From QALR01 sp045646925 (GTDB lineage: Bacteria > Bacillota > Clostridia > Oscillospirales > CAG-272), in assembly GCA_045646925.1 (NCBI GenBank), contig JAZRLQ010000056.1:1-58390 (forward strand): a DNA stretch of 58,390 bases, written 5' to 3'. A program made the position numbers and the translations under genes. Positions within the stretch are counted from its first letter, which is position 1. Every line of letters begins with the position of its first letter. The notes under the pieces were generated by a model, which searched no databases, had not been told where the DNA came from, and saw nothing but the letters and a program-made list of their open reading frames with translations. Below, piece after piece: positions 49,098 to 58,390 of this stretch.

Positions 49098-52000
49098 ATG
49101 CGCTTAAAAACGCTTGAATTGCAAGGCTTTAAATCTTTTCCGGACAAAACGGTCATTTCCTTTGACCGCGGTATCACGGTCGTCGTCGGACCGAACGGAA
49201 GCGGAAAATCCAATATTTCCGATGCTATGCGTTGGGTGCTTGGCGAGATATCCTCGAAGAATATCCGCGGCGGCAAAATGGAAGACGTCGTTTTTGCCGG
49301 CTCCCAACAGCGCAGTCCCATGGGATATGCGGAGGTTTCCGTTACCTTTGACAACACCGAGGAAGAGGGAAAGGTTGCCGCTCTTGCGGAATACGACGAA
49401 ATTACCGTAACCCGACGCTATTACCGCGTGGGCGACAGTGAATACTTCATCAATCGAAAGGCAGTTCGTCTTCGCGATATTCACGAGCTGTTTTTGAATA
49501 CGGGTCTTGGACGTGACGGTTATTCCATCATCGGACAGGGCAGAATCGCGGAGATCATTTCACAGAAAAACGACGAACGCCGCGCGATCTTTGAGGAAGC
49601 GGCGGGAATCGCGCGCTACCGTTATCAGAAAACGGACGCGACGAAAAAATTGGAGGATACGGAATCCAATCTCGTTCGTATCGAGGATATTGCGGGCGTA
49701 CTCGGTGAGCGCGTCGCGCCGTTGGAAAAGGAATCCGAGAAGGCGAAAAAATATCTGGAGCTTCGCGACGCGAAAATGGCGGTGGATATTGCGCTTTCGC
49801 TCTTCGACGTGGACACCGCGAAGGCTTCCGCGGACGAGCTCTCCGGAAAATTGATTCTCGCGAAGGCGGAATTCAACGAAGCCAACGAAGCGAGAGAGGA
49901 TCTGGAAAGAGCGGAGGAACGCGCGCGCGACGAGGAAATGTCCGTCAAATTGGAAACGGAGCGCATTGCGGCGAAGATCCTTTCGCTTTCCGGCTCGATC
50001 CATGAAAACGAAGCCAACATCCGACTCGCAGAAAACAATATCGTGCATTTGAAGGAAACGCTGCTTTCCTCCGAAGAAAAGATCCGCGCATCCGAGGAAA
50101 TGCTCGCTTCCGCAGAGGCGGAGGAAAAGAGACTCTCCGAGGAATGTCTCTCCGTTCGTGAGCGCGTGGAAGCGCTTGCGGAAAAGGAAGAGGCGGCGTC
50201 GCTCTCCGTCGCAGAAGCGGAAAAGGCGCTTTCCGATCACGAAAACGAAGCGGAAAGCTTGAAAACGGAGATATCCGTGCTTCGCAACGAGCAGACGCAG
50301 GCGGTCGTTGACGTATCCGTGGCGGCGGCGCGCGAGGAATCGGATACGAGAAAGTTTTCCGAGCTTGAAAAGAACATCGAAAAGTATACGGCGGATATTT
50401 CGCTTTTTGATAAAAGAATTGAAACGGCAAAGGGCAAGATCGGCGGCTATCGGAAAAGAGAAGACGCGCTGAAAAAAGAGTCCGACACCGTTCTGCTCCA
50501 AAAAAGAGAGCATGAAAATACGATCAAAACGCTGACGGAACAGAAAAACAATACGTTTCTGGAAATTTCTCAGCGTAAACATAAGATACAGAACCTCGTT
50601 CGTATGGAGGAGTTTCTGGAGGGCTATGCGGGTGCGGTCCGTTTCATCGTAAACGAGCATAAGAACGAAAAGATCCGTCTTGCCGACGGCTCCCCCGCGA
50701 AAATTTACGGCCCCGTGTCCCGATTGATCTCCGTCCCCGACGAATATTCCGCGGCGCTCGAGATCGCGTTCGGACAGAGTTTGCAGAACATCGTCGTGGA
50801 GGATGAGGAATCCGCGAAGGCGGCGATCGCTTATCTGAAAAAGAAGAATGCGGGACGCGCGACCTTCTATCCCGTTTCCACAATGAGAGGAAACGAGCTT
50901 TCCGAAAACGACGTGCCGCAGGCGCACCGCGCCGGCTTCGTTGCCGTTGCTTCCGCGCTCGTCGAATGTGACGAGAAATATAAGGGCATCGTCAGAAGCC
51001 TGCTCGGCAGAATCCTCATCGCAAAGGATATCGACAGTGCAAACAAGATCGCGCGCGCGATGAATTTCCGTTACCGTATCGTTACGCTCGACGGACAGGT
51101 GATCAACGCGGGCGGTAGCTTTACGGGCGGTTCGCTCTCCGCCGACGGCAGAATCCTTTCCCGCCGCGTGCAGATCGACAAGCTCGGCGAGGAGATCAAG
51201 ACGCTTGAAAATACGCTTTCTCGTATCAAGGACGATATCGATAAGCAGACGGCGGCGCTCGGAGAAGCAAAGAAGCGCGAAACGAATATTCAAGCTTCCG
51301 TATCCGGTCTGAAGACCCTTTACGACGCCGAGAATACGCAGCTGACGGTGCTTGTCTCCAACCGCGATGCGCAGAAGCAGAAGCTCGACGGCTTGCAGAG
51401 CGAATACGATCGTCTGACGGACGAGATCCGTCTCGCAGGCGTTCGCGCAAAGGAGCTTGAAAGCCGCAAGCTTTCCTATATAGAAAAAATTCAGAAGGCA
51501 GAAAACCGCGTCGCTGTTCTTGCGGAACGGAAAACCGCGCTTGCCGCTTCGCTTCGCTCGGCGCAGAACGCGCTGAACGCCGCTTCGCTTGAAAAAGCGA
51601 AGGCGCAGGCAAGTCTCGATATGCTGGAGCAAATGGCACGGAACGCAGAGCTTCATACCGACGAGATCATGAATTCGCTCGATCTGCTCCGCGCGACCGT
51701 GAAGGAGGCGGGAGAAAAGATCCGTCTCGGAAGTGAAGAGATCACGCAAATGAAGGCGCAGATCGGCGCATTGCAGGCGGAGCTTGCGCAGACGGAGCGT
51801 CGGAAGACCGACAACGCGCAAAAGGCGCTGGAGCTTGAGAAAAAGCTGACGGAATTCCGCTTGAGATCCAGAGAGATCGGCGATAAGCGCGACCTTCTGT
51901 ACCGCACCTACACGAAGATCGAGGCGGAATATCAGTCCGTCCGCGAACGCAAGGATAAGCTGATCGCATTCCTTTGGGACGAATACGAGCTTACTTACAC

Positions 52001-52721
52001 GGAAGCGGTCAAGCGCGCCGTCATGAAGGTGACGGCGGAAAACCGCACGGAAGCCGTTTCCGCGCAGAATAAATATAAAAACCAGCTTCGCGCGCTTGGC
52101 AGTGTCAACGTCAACGCGATCGAAGAATACAAAGAGGTCAAGAAGCAATACGACGATATGACCGCGCAGATCGAGGATCTGAAAAAATCGAAGGAAAGCC
52201 TTCTTTCGATCATCGCGGATCTGGAGCTGACCATGCAGAGAGACTTCATGACGACGATCGAAGCGATCAACATCAACTTCGGCAGAGTCTTCACGGAGCT
52301 TTTCGGCGGCGGCCGCGCGGAGATCAAGCTTTCCGATCCCGCGAACGTATTGGAAAGCGGCATCGACATCAACGTCGCGCCTCCCGGCAAGGTCATCAAG
52401 AATATGTCTCTGCTTTCGGGCGGTGAGCAATCGTTCGTGGCGATCGCGCTTTACTTTGCCATTCTGAACGTCAACCCGTCTCCGTTCTGCATTCTGGACG
52501 AGATCGAGGCGGCGCTGGACGAGGTCAACGTCGATAAATTCGCCGAATACGTCAAGAAGTATTCGGACAAAACGCAGTTCGTCATTATCACGCACAGACG
52601 AGGTACGATGGAAGCCGCAGAGAGACTGTACGGCGTTACCATGCACGAAAAGGGCATTTCCGACGTCATTTCGATCGACGTATCCGAGATCGAAAAGAAG
52701 ATCGGCGTGGATCTGCGATAA
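49098..52721 (+). CDS. smc: Chromosome segregation protein SMC
   Basis: 1207 residues, full length. N-terminal ATPase head with Walker A GPNGSGKSN (31-39) and IIGQGRIAEIIS; long coiled coils; a hinge around residues 515-680 (EGYAGAVRFI, VINAGGSFTGGS); C-terminal head with the signature LLSGGEQSFVAIALYFAIL (about 1105) and Walker B FCILDEIEAALDEVNV. The signature reads SGGEQ where many bacterial SMCs have SGGEK. Works with ScpA/ScpB, not in this window. It lies 22 bases after the radical SAM gene and before ftsY, the common Firmicute order. Confidence 0.98.
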   Translation: MRLKTLELQGFKSFPDKTVISFDRGITVVVGPNGSGKSNISDAMRWVLGEISSKNIRGGKMEDVVFAGSQQRSPMGYAEVSVTFDNTEEEGKVAALAEYDEITVTRRYYRVGDSEYFINRKAVRLRDIHELFLNTGLGRDGYSIIGQGRIAEIISQKNDERRAIFEEAAGIARYRYQKTDATKKLEDTESNLVRIEDIAGVLGERVAPLEKESEKAKKYLELRDAKMAVDIALSLFDVDTAKASADELSGKLILAKAEFNEANEAREDLERAEERARDEEMSVKLETERIAAKILSLSGSIHENEANIRLAENNIVHLKETLLSSEEKIRASEEMLASAEAEEKRLSEECLSVRERVEALAEKEEAASLSVAEAEKALSDHENEAESLKTEISVLRNEQTQAVVDVSVAAAREESDTRKFSELEKNIEKYTADISLFDKRIETAKGKIGGYRKREDALKKESDTVLLQKREHENTIKTLTEQKNNTFLEISQRKHKIQNLVRMEEFLEGYAGAVRFIVNEHKNEKIRLADGSPAKIYGPVSRLISVPDEYSAALEIAFGQSLQNIVVEDEESAKAAIAYLKKKNAGRATFYPVSTMRGNELSENDVPQAHRAGFVAVASALVECDEKYKGIVRSLLGRILIAKDIDSANKIARAMNFRYRIVTLDGQVINAGGSFTGGSLSADGRILSRRVQIDKLGEEIKTLENTLSRIKDDIDKQTAALGEAKKRETNIQASVSGLKTLYDAENTQLTVLVSNRDAQKQKLDGLQSEYDRLTDEIRLAGVRAKELESRKLSYIEKIQKAENRVAVLAERKTALAASLRSAQNALNAASLEKAKAQASLDMLEQMARNAELHTDEIMNSLDLLRATVKEAGEKIRLGSEEITQMKAQIGALQAELAQTERRKTDNAQKALELEKKLTEFRLRSREIGDKRDLLYRTYTKIEAEYQSVRERKDKLIAFLWDEYELTYTEAVKRAVMKVTAENRTEAVSAQNKYKNQLRALGSVNVNAIEEYKEVKKQYDDMTAQIEDLKKSKESLLSIIADLELTMQRDFMTTIEAININFGRVFTELFGGGRAEIKLSDPANVLESGIDINVAPPGKVIKNMSLLSGGEQSFVAIALYFAILNVNPSPFCILDEIEAALDEVNVDKFAEYVKKYSDKTQFVIITHRRGTMEAAERLYGVTMHEKGISDVISIDVSEIEKKIGVDLR

Positions 52722-52737
52722 TCAATGAAAACGGGGC

Positions 52738-52757
52738 GCTTCCGCTTTCGCGGGAGC
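52738..52757 (+). other. Hairpin between smc and ftsY
   Basis: 8-bp stem (52738-52745 with 52750-52757, one G-U) with a 4-base loop and no T run. It may be a processing or pausing site and not a terminator. Confidence 0.35.
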
Positions 52758-52791
52758 TTCTCCGAATCTGAAGAAAGGTACGGATATAGAT

Positions 52792-53709
52792 ATGGGATTT
52801 TTTGATAAATTAAAAAAGGGACTCACGAAAACGAAAAAGGCGTTCGTTTCGGGTATCGATACGATCTTCGGCTCCTACGAGGAGGTCGGCGAGGATCTGT
52901 TCGACGATCTTGAAGAGCTTCTCATTTGCTCCGATATCGGAGCGGAAACGGCAATGGAGATCCTCGACAGACTCCGCGATCGCATTTACGAGGAACGCAT
53001 TACGATCCCGAACGTTGCGAAGGTCGAGCTTTTCGATATTCTGAGCGATATGATCGGTGAATGCGAGCCGATCCAATACGAAAAGGGAAAGATGACGGTC
53101 ATTCTCGTCATCGGTGTCAACGGCGTCGGCAAAACGACCTCCATCGCAAAGATGGCTTACGATATCAAGAAAAACGGCAAGAAGGTTCTCCTTGCCGCCG
53201 CGGATACCTTCCGCGCGGCAGCCATTGACCAGCTTTCCGTCTGGGCAGACAGAGCGGGTGTCGATCTGATCGCGCAGAGCGAGGGCTCCGATCCCGCCGC
53301 GGTCGTTTTCGATGCTGCCGCTGCCGCAAAAAAACGCGGTACGGACGTTTTGATCATCGATACCGCGGGCAGATTGCATAACAAAAAGAATCTGATGAAC
53401 GAGCTGGAAAAGATCAACCGCGTCATTTCCAAGGAGCTTCCCGACGCGATCCGCGAAACGCTTCTCGTTCTCGATGCGACCACGGGTCAGAACGCCGTCA
53501 TTCAGGCGAAGGAATTCAAGAACGTTGCGAACATCACGGGCCTTGTTCTCACGAAGCTCGACGGCACTGCAAAGGGCGGTATCGTTCTTTCGATCAGAAA
53601 CGAGCTGGGTATTCCCGTGAAATTCGTCGGTGTCGGTGAAAAGATCGACGATCTTCAGCCCTTCGATCATAACGACTTCATCGGCGCGCTCTTTGACCGC
53701 GTTGAATAA
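52792..53709 (+). CDS. ftsY: Signal recognition particle receptor FtsY
   Basis: 305 residues: an N domain (residues 1-100) and a G domain, without the long acidic A domain of proteobacteria, as usual in Gram-positives. GTPase motifs: VNGVGKTTSIAKMAYD (G1), ADTFRAAAIDQL, IIDTAGR (G3), LTKLDGTAKGG (G4) and FVGVGEKIDDLQPF. It docks SRP-ribosome complexes at the membrane. Confidence 0.98.
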   Translation: MGFFDKLKKGLTKTKKAFVSGIDTIFGSYEEVGEDLFDDLEELLICSDIGAETAMEILDRLRDRIYEERITIPNVAKVELFDILSDMIGECEPIQYEKGKMTVILVIGVNGVGKTTSIAKMAYDIKKNGKKVLLAAADTFRAAAIDQLSVWADRAGVDLIAQSEGSDPAAVVFDAAAAAKKRGTDVLIIDTAGRLHNKKNLMNELEKINRVISKELPDAIRETLLVLDATTGQNAVIQAKEFKNVANITGLVLTKLDGTAKGGIVLSIRNELGIPVKFVGVGEKIDDLQPFDHNDFIGALFDRVE

Positions 53710-53774
53710 GGCGTCGGGGCATTTCGACAGACAAAACGAAAGATATCTTATATAATAAGAATGGAGAACGACCC

Positions 53775-54386
53775 ATGTCAAAAATTGTAATGGCGTCCAA
53801 TAACCGCCATAAAATCAAGGAAATTGAAGCATTTTTGCTGAAGCTTTGTCCCAACGACAGAGACGGCAAGCCGTTCGAGATCCTTTCTCTTACCGATATC
53901 GGATATACCGACGATATCGTGGAGGACGGAGATACCTTTGAAGCGAACGCGCTGATCAAGGCGCGCGCGGTCGCAAAGCTCGGTTATATCGGCATTGCCG
54001 ACGACTCAGGACTTTGCGTTGACGCGCTGAACGGCGAGCCCGGCGTTTATTCCGCGCGCTATGCGGGCGGACACGACGACGCGGACAACAACCGCAAGAT
54101 CCTCGAAAATCTGAAGAACGTTCCGAAGGAAAAGAGAAGCGCGCATTTCGTATCCGTCATCGCTTGCGTATTCCCCGACGGAAAAGAGCTCGTTGCCAGA
54201 GGCGAATGCCCCGGCACAATGCTCTTCGATTACAGAGGCAACGGCGGCTTCGGCTACGATCCGCTGTTCCTGTACGAGCCGATGGGCAAGACGTTCGCGG
54301 AGATGAACGCCGAAGAAAAGAACGCCATCAGCCACCGCGCACGCGCAATGGAAAAATTCGCAAAGCTTTTCACGGAAGCTTATTGA
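53775..54386 (+). CDS. rdgB: XTP/dITP diphosphatase (Ham1/RdgB family)
   Basis: 203 residues. MASNNRHKIKEIE, DGDTFEANALIKA, GIADDSGLCVDALNG, PGVYSARYAGG and GNGGFGYDPLF are the conserved blocks. It hydrolyses non-canonical purine triphosphates such as ITP and XTP, keeping them out of DNA and RNA. It lies 65 bases after ftsY and 27 before the yhbY-like gene. Confidence 0.97.
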   Translation: MSKIVMASNNRHKIKEIEAFLLKLCPNDRDGKPFEILSLTDIGYTDDIVEDGDTFEANALIKARAVAKLGYIGIADDSGLCVDALNGEPGVYSARYAGGHDDADNNRKILENLKNVPKEKRSAHFVSVIACVFPDGKELVARGECPGTMLFDYRGNGGFGYDPLFLYEPMGKTFAEMNAEEKNAISHRARAMEKFAKLFTEAY

Positions 54387-54413
54387 TATTCACAGGAAAG
54401 GAACCCCCAAATT

Positions 54414-54707
54414 ATGTTGACGAGCAAACAGCGCGCGTATCTGCGCGCAATGGCAAATACTTACGACACGATCTATCAGATCGGAAAGGGCGGCATTGGC
54501 GAGATGATGGTAACGCAGCTCGATGCCACTCTGGAAGCGAGAGAGCTGATCAAGCTCCGCACGCTCGATATGTGCGAATACGGTCCTCGCGAAGCGGGCG
54601 AAATTCTCGCTGAAAAGCTCGGCGCGGATCTCGTTGCCGTAACCGGCACCAGATTCATTCTCTACAGAGAATCCAAGAAGAAAAAACGCATCGAATTGCC
54701 TAAATAA
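54414..54707 (+). CDS. yhbY: YhbY-type CRM-domain RNA-binding protein
   Basis: 97 residues, one CRM domain. LTSKQRAYLRAMAN, a modified GxxG loop (IGKGGIGE) and a basic C-terminus. YhbY homologues associate with pre-50S ribosomal particles. Directly upstream of nadD, as in many Firmicutes. Confidence 0.93.
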   Translation: MLTSKQRAYLRAMANTYDTIYQIGKGGIGEMMVTQLDATLEARELIKLRTLDMCEYGPREAGEILAEKLGADLVAVTGTRFILYRESKKKKRIELPK

Positions 54708-54737
54708 AAACGATAAAAGAAAGGTATGGTCACCATT

Positions 54738-55346
54738 ATGAAGGTTGGTATTTTCGGCGGCACGTTCAACCCTATTCACAAAGGCCATATAGAAGCGGCG
54801 TACGCATTCCTTCGTTGCGTAGAGCCGGACAAGCTTTTCGTCATTCCGACGAAGATCCCGCCGCATAAAGTGATTACGGCGGACGACGAGCCCGAGATCC
54901 GTCTGGAAATGACGGCACGGGCTTTTTCCGGAAACGAGGAATACGAGGGACGGATCGAGGTCTCCGATATCGAGATCCGAAGCGAAGGAAAGAGCTATAC
55001 GTATTACACCCTGCAGAAGCTGAAGGCGATGGGTTACGACGATTTCTATCTGTATTGCGGAACCGATATGCTTCTTACGTTTGACAAGTGGTTCCGCTTC
55101 GAAGACATCCTTTCCATGTGCACGCTTGCATACGCCAGCCGATTGGAAGGCGAATGCCCCGAGGCTGCGGAAAAGATCGCCATGCTCCGCGAGCGTTATC
55201 ACGCAAGGATCATCGAGATCCCTCTGAGCCCGATCGAGATCTCCTCCAGTGAGATCAGAGAGATGATCCATAATGGAAAGGACGCATCGGCGTATCTGAC
55301 TCCCGACGTGATCGACTTTATCAGCGAAAGGGGACTTTATCAATGA
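54738..55346 (+). CDS. nadD: Nicotinate-nucleotide adenylyltransferase
   Basis: 202 residues from the ATG at 54738; an in-frame ATG at 54726 abuts the GAAAGG site and is unlikely. GGTFNPIHKGH (7-17) is the nucleotidyltransferase motif; IPTKIPPHK and LSPIEISSSEIREMI are NadD signatures. It makes deamido-NAD in NAD synthesis. It overlaps yqeK by 4 bases. Confidence 0.97.
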   Translation: MKVGIFGGTFNPIHKGHIEAAYAFLRCVEPDKLFVIPTKIPPHKVITADDEPEIRLEMTARAFSGNEEYEGRIEVSDIEIRSEGKSYTYYTLQKLKAMGYDDFYLYCGTDMLLTFDKWFRFEDILSMCTLAYASRLEGECPEAAEKIAMLRERYHARIIEIPLSPIEISSSEIREMIHNGKDASAYLTPDVIDFISERGLYQ

Positions 55347-55972
55347 ATGCCGTGTATGAAGCACGTCTTTCGGTGATTCGCGAGGAGCTTCCTCTTTACG
55401 AAGACCCGAAGAGATTGGAACACACGATGGGCGTTTACAGAGAGTGCCTCTGGTTTGCGAAAAGATTCGGTCTTTCCGAGGAGGATACGTATACGGTCTG
55501 CGCGGCGGCGCTTCTGCACGATATCACGAAAAATCTTTCGGCAGAGGAAGCGCTTGCGGTCTGCGACCGTTACGGCATTGAGCCGCCCGCGCTGTCCGCG
55601 GTCATGCACCAGTACACTGGACCTTATTTCGCAAGAGAGGTCTTCGGCAGTGAGATCGCGACCGAGGCGGTCCGCTCCGCGATCGCTTGTCACACGACGG
55701 GCAAGGTCGGCATGACGACGACGGACAAAATGCTTTTCGTTGCCGATTTCACGGAGGCGGGACGAAAATACCGCTCCTGCCGCGATATTCGGGAATATTT
55801 ACACAGTGAATGTGAGAAAATAAACAAAAATGAAAAAACGGCGCTTTCCCGTTTACTGAACGACACTGTGAAGCGGATCATCGGTTATACCGTCACTTAT
55901 CTGATCGAAAAGGGTAAGATGATCGATCCCGATATGATCCTTACCTGGAATGATATAGTTTCGGAGATCTGA
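55343..55972 (+). CDS. yqeK: HD-domain phosphohydrolase YqeK
   Basis: 209 residues. HD motif residues: H at RLEHTMGV, LLHDI (HD pair), and HQYTGPYFA and CHTTGKVGM further on, with KMLFVADFTEAGR. YqeK proteins hydrolyse diadenosine tetraphosphate symmetrically. It overlaps nadD and precedes the LCP gene, matching the standard nadD-yqeK-LCP-rsfS order. Confidence 0.95.
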   Translation: MNAVYEARLSVIREELPLYEDPKRLEHTMGVYRECLWFAKRFGLSEEDTYTVCAAALLHDITKNLSAEEALAVCDRYGIEPPALSAVMHQYTGPYFAREVFGSEIATEAVRSAIACHTTGKVGMTTTDKMLFVADFTEAGRKYRSCRDIREYLHSECEKINKNEKTALSRLLNDTVKRIIGYTVTYLIEKGKMIDPDMILTWNDIVSEI

Positions 55973-56002
55973 GTCGTTTTTCGGTAAAAACGAGGAACTA
56001 TC

Positions 56003-57145
56003 ATGGATCAAAATAAAAACGTAATTCAAAAATCGGATTGCCAAAAAAGAAAGATCGGAAAAACCATTTTGCTGACGGTCCTTGCGATCGCGGGTATTTT
56101 CATTTTGACGATTGTGTTGACTTTGCTTTTTTATTCTCCGCGCGTGGACGATCGTCCCCCGTTTTCAACGGGACAAAACGAAAACGCGGGAGCTGATCCT
56201 TCGGATTCCGAAGCGTCCTCTTCCGTTTACGAAAGAAAAGAGGGCTTCTATACGTTTCTCATTGCGGGCGTCGACGCCTTTTCCAACAATACGGACGTTC
56301 TCATGCTCGCTTCTCTCGATACGAAAAACGGAAAAATCGAGATCGTACAGATCCCCAGAGACACTTATATCAACAAAACCGTCGGCGGTTATACGAGTCT
56401 GACGAGAGTCAACGCCGTTTTCGCGGCGGAATATAACCGACAGGTGAGAGACGGCGTTTCCGCAAGAAGCGCGAAAACGCTCGCCATGCAGGATCTGACG
56501 AAAAGACTCTCCGAGGCGCTCTGCATTCATATCGACGAATACGTTCTCATCGACACGGACGGCTTCCGCCACGTGATCGACGCTATCGGCGGCGTGGATT
56601 ACGAGGTGCCGAGGGATATGTTTTACGAGGATCCCGCGCAGGATCTTTATATCGATCTGAAGGCGGGCTATCAGCATTTGAACGGTTCCCAATGCGAGCA
56701 GCTGATCCGTTACCGCTCCGGCTACGCGACGGGCGATATCGGACGCGTGGAAATGCGCGGCGATTTCATGACCGCGGTCTTTTCGCAGGTGAAAAACAAG
56801 ATCGGACTCGATTCCATGCTGAAGCTGATCCGCGACGGAGAGATCGTGCAGAAGATCAGAACCTCCATGTCGCTTGTGGATATGCTCGCTTACGTCAGAA
56901 TGGTCTACCGTCTGGACGACGATGCCGTGCGCGTGCGAACGATATCGGGCTCCGTCGTGCAGAATCCCGATACGGGCGCGTGGATCTATTATTGTCTGAA
57001 CAAAAAGAGCGCGCTTTTGGATATCAACAAATGTCTGAATATTTACGAAACGGATATTGATATCGCCGTTTTCGATCGGAACGGCTTTTTCTCCGGAACA
57101 AAGGGTGCTTCCGATCACTATCTATACGAATATTATAATAATTAA
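56003..57145 (+). CDS. LytR-CpsA-Psr (LCP) family wall-polymer transferase
   Basis: 380 residues. Cytoplasmic tail, one membrane helix (TILLTVLAIAGIFILTIVLTLLFY), a Ser/Asp-rich linker, then the LCP domain: FLIAGVDAFSNNTDVLMLASLDTKNGKIEIVQIPRDTYI-type block, LTRVNAVFA, DAIGGVDYEVP and RYRSGYATGDIGRVEMRGDF. LCP enzymes attach undecaprenyl-linked polymers (teichoic acids or capsule) to peptidoglycan. Could act downstream of the flippase and ligase encoded at 14-18 kb (inference). Confidence 0.93.
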   Translation: MDQNKNVIQKSDCQKRKIGKTILLTVLAIAGIFILTIVLTLLFYSPRVDDRPPFSTGQNENAGADPSDSEASSSVYERKEGFYTFLIAGVDAFSNNTDVLMLASLDTKNGKIEIVQIPRDTYINKTVGGYTSLTRVNAVFAAEYNRQVRDGVSARSAKTLAMQDLTKRLSEALCIHIDEYVLIDTDGFRHVIDAIGGVDYEVPRDMFYEDPAQDLYIDLKAGYQHLNGSQCEQLIRYRSGYATGDIGRVEMRGDFMTAVFSQVKNKIGLDSMLKLIRDGEIVQKIRTSMSLVDMLAYVRMVYRLDDDAVRVRTISGSVVQNPDTGAWIYYCLNKKSALLDINKCLNIYETDIDIAVFDRNGFFSGTKGASDHYLYEYYNN

Positions 57146-57180
57146 ATATCATTTTATCATCAGGAGGAGTATTCATAACT

Positions 57181-57570
57181 ATGGAACTTGAAACTATGAA
57201 TCTTGGTTCTCTGGAAAACGCAACCTCCCGTGAGCTTGCGGATGCCATTGTAAAAATTCTCGACGCAAAAAAAGCAAGAGATATCCGTCTTCTGAAATTC
57301 AAGGACGGAAACGATCTGACCGACTATTTCGTGCTTTGCTCCGGTACTGCGACCACGCAGATCAAGGGCTATGCGGGTGAGATCGAATACAGAATCGGCG
57401 AAGCCGGCGTGAAGCCTCTTCACATCGACGGCTACGAAACCGGTACCTGGATCGCTATGGACTATGCGCAGGTCATCGTGCATATTTTCCACAAGAACGA
57501 AAGAGATTTTTATAAACTCGAAAAACTTTGGAACGACGCGGAAGAGATTCCGCTCGAGCTTGAAGCTTAA
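57181..57570 (+). CDS. rsfS: Ribosomal silencing factor RsfS
   Basis: 129 residues. KKARDIRLLKFKDGNDLTDYFVLCSGTATTQIKG, then GTWIAMDYAQVIVHIFHKNERDFYKLEKLW are the RsfS/Iojap signatures. It binds uL14 on the 50S subunit and blocks subunit joining when nutrients are scarce. CAGGAGGAG site; leuS follows after 41 bases. Confidence 0.97.
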   Translation: MELETMNLGSLENATSRELADAIVKILDAKKARDIRLLKFKDGNDLTDYFVLCSGTATTQIKGYAGEIEYRIGEAGVKPLHIDGYETGTWIAMDYAQVIVHIFHKNERDFYKLEKLWNDAEEIPLELEA

Positions 57571-57611
57571 TAATTTACATTCAATACACTTTTGAAGGAG
57601 AAATCATAACC

Positions 57612-58390
57612 ATGTCCTACGATTTTAAAGCCGTTGAAGAAAAATGGCAAAAGGCTTGGGATGAAAACCACGCGTTCGAAGCGAAGAACGATTACACGCT
57701 TCCCAAATTCTACGCGCTCGTTGAATTCCCTTATCCCAGCGGTGCAGGTATGCACGTTGGTCACATCAAGGCATATTCCGGTCTTGAAGTAGTTTCCAGA
57801 AAGAAGAGAATGCAGGGCTACAACGTTCTGTTCCCGATCGGCTTCGACGCGTTCGGTCTTCCCACGGAAAACTCCGCAATCAAATATAACACCCATCCCC
57901 GTATTCTGACGGACAGAAATATCGAAAAGTTCACCTCCCAGCTCAAAAAGGTCGGCTTTTCGTTCGACTGGACCCGCGTGATCGATACCACCGACGAGGA
58001 TTACTACAAGTGGACCCAGTGGATCTTCCGCAAGATGTTCGACGAGGGTCTCGTATTCCGCGCAACCACGCTCGTTAACTACTGCCCTCACTGCAAGGTC
58101 GTTCTCTCCAACGAGGACTCTCAGGGCGGCAAATGCGATATCTGCCACAACGATATCGTTCAGAAGTCCAAGGACGTTTGGTATCTCCGTATCACCGAAT
58201 ACGCAGACAAGCTTCTTCAGGGACTTGAAAACGTCGATTATCTTCCCAACGTCAAGCTCCAGCAGGAAAACTGGATCGGCAGATCCGAGGGCGCTTTCGC
58301 AAACTTCGCGATCACCGGCTGTGAAGATACTCTGCGCATCTACACCACCAGATGCGACACCATGTTCGGCGTAACCTTCATGGTTATCGC
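57612..58390 (+). CDS. leuS: Leucyl-tRNA synthetase, 5' part (cut by window edge)
   Basis: First 259 codons. MSYDFKAVEEKWQKAW, FPYPSGAGMHVGHIKAYS with the class I HIGH-type motif (HVGH), GFDAFGLPTENSAI, and a zinc-type insertion (NYCPHCKVVL ... GGKCDICH). The editing domain starts near the right edge (NWIGRSEGAFANF). The 41-base gap before it is too short for a T-box leader, so it is probably cotranscribed with rsfS. Confidence 0.98.
   Translation, partial: MSYDFKAVEEKWQKAWDENHAFEAKNDYTLPKFYALVEFPYPSGAGMHVGHIKAYSGLEVVSRKKRMQGYNVLFPIGFDAFGLPTENSAIKYNTHPRILTDRNIEKFTSQLKKVGFSFDWTRVIDTTDEDYYKWTQWIFRKMFDEGLVFRATTLVNYCPHCKVVLSNEDSQGGKCDICHNDIVQKSKDVWYLRITEYADKLLQGLENVDYLPNVKLQQENWIGRSEGAFANFAITGCEDTLRIYTTRCDTMFGVTFMVI

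Noticed and set aside
49560..52646. Minus-strand open frame of 1028 codons opposite smc
   Set aside because: Shadow of the SMC gene produced by codon bias; no start signal, no motif, low-complexity composition.
57571..57611. T-box leader before leuS
   Set aside because: The gap is 41 bases, too short for a T-box, and none of its conserved sequence is visible.

Overview
The window is chromosomal DNA of a low-to-medium GC Firmicute, most likely an uncultured gut Clostridia member. The support for this is the gene set and order: nadD-yqeK-LCP-rsfS-leuS, plsX-rnc-smc-ftsY, rimM-trmD, rpsU, an HPr/Crh-like protein, GAAAGG/AGGAGG ribosome binding sites, sigma-A promoters and U-tailed terminators. 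Glycoside hydrolases of families 2, 78 and 92 and BspA-type leucine-rich repeat proteins suit a glycan-feeding intestinal bacterium. I see no rRNA, tRNA, CRISPR array, insertion sequence or prophage.

Layout. 1-5.7 kb: divergent GH2 (cut by the left edge) and GH78-like genes, then a pcp-lipoprotein operon on the minus strand. 5.7-10 kb: a divergent enolase, a MazF-type RNase, an unidentified alpha/alpha-barrel-like enzyme and rubrerythrin. 10.2-12.6 kb: a minus-strand operon of three proteins, two with peptidoglycan-binding repeats, none with a signal peptide. 12.8-22.5 kb: rpsU; a run rimM-trmD-murJ-O-antigen-ligase-like-two DUF4330-like genes; an HPr homologue with Tyr at position 15; uvrC-rsmD-coaD. 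22.5-26.2 kb: GH92 mannosidase and a PHP-domain protein on the minus strand. 26.4-32 kb: a P-loop ATPase, a PrsA-like lipoprotein, a GT2 glycosyltransferase and a large LRR lipoprotein. 32-33.4 kb: DUF523 and an amidase lipoprotein.

33.6-38 kb holds the most unusual module: a TerB_N-like protein, a BrxD-like (DUF2791) ATPase and an unknown multi-pass membrane protein in one apparent operon, without the helicase I would expect nearby. It is followed by a REP-like double hairpin and an ECF sigma operon with a non-sigma-A promoter that is probably its own target. 39.7-43 kb (minus) has a small membrane protein and an LRR-ribF-carboxypeptidase operon in which the carboxypeptidase has lost two of three active-site motifs. 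A second ECF sigma gene with a 61-residue membrane partner follows, then a deacetylase and galE.

46.3-58.4 kb is housekeeping: plsX, rnc, an Elp3-like radical SAM gene, smc, ftsY, rdgB, yhbY, nadD, yqeK, an LCP transferase, rsfS and the 5' part of leuS, nearly all closely spaced or overlapping by 4 bases. These tie together lipid and wall synthesis, RNA processing, chromosome segregation, protein targeting and NAD synthesis.

All calls rest on reading motifs by eye. Family names are recalled from general knowledge and were not searched.
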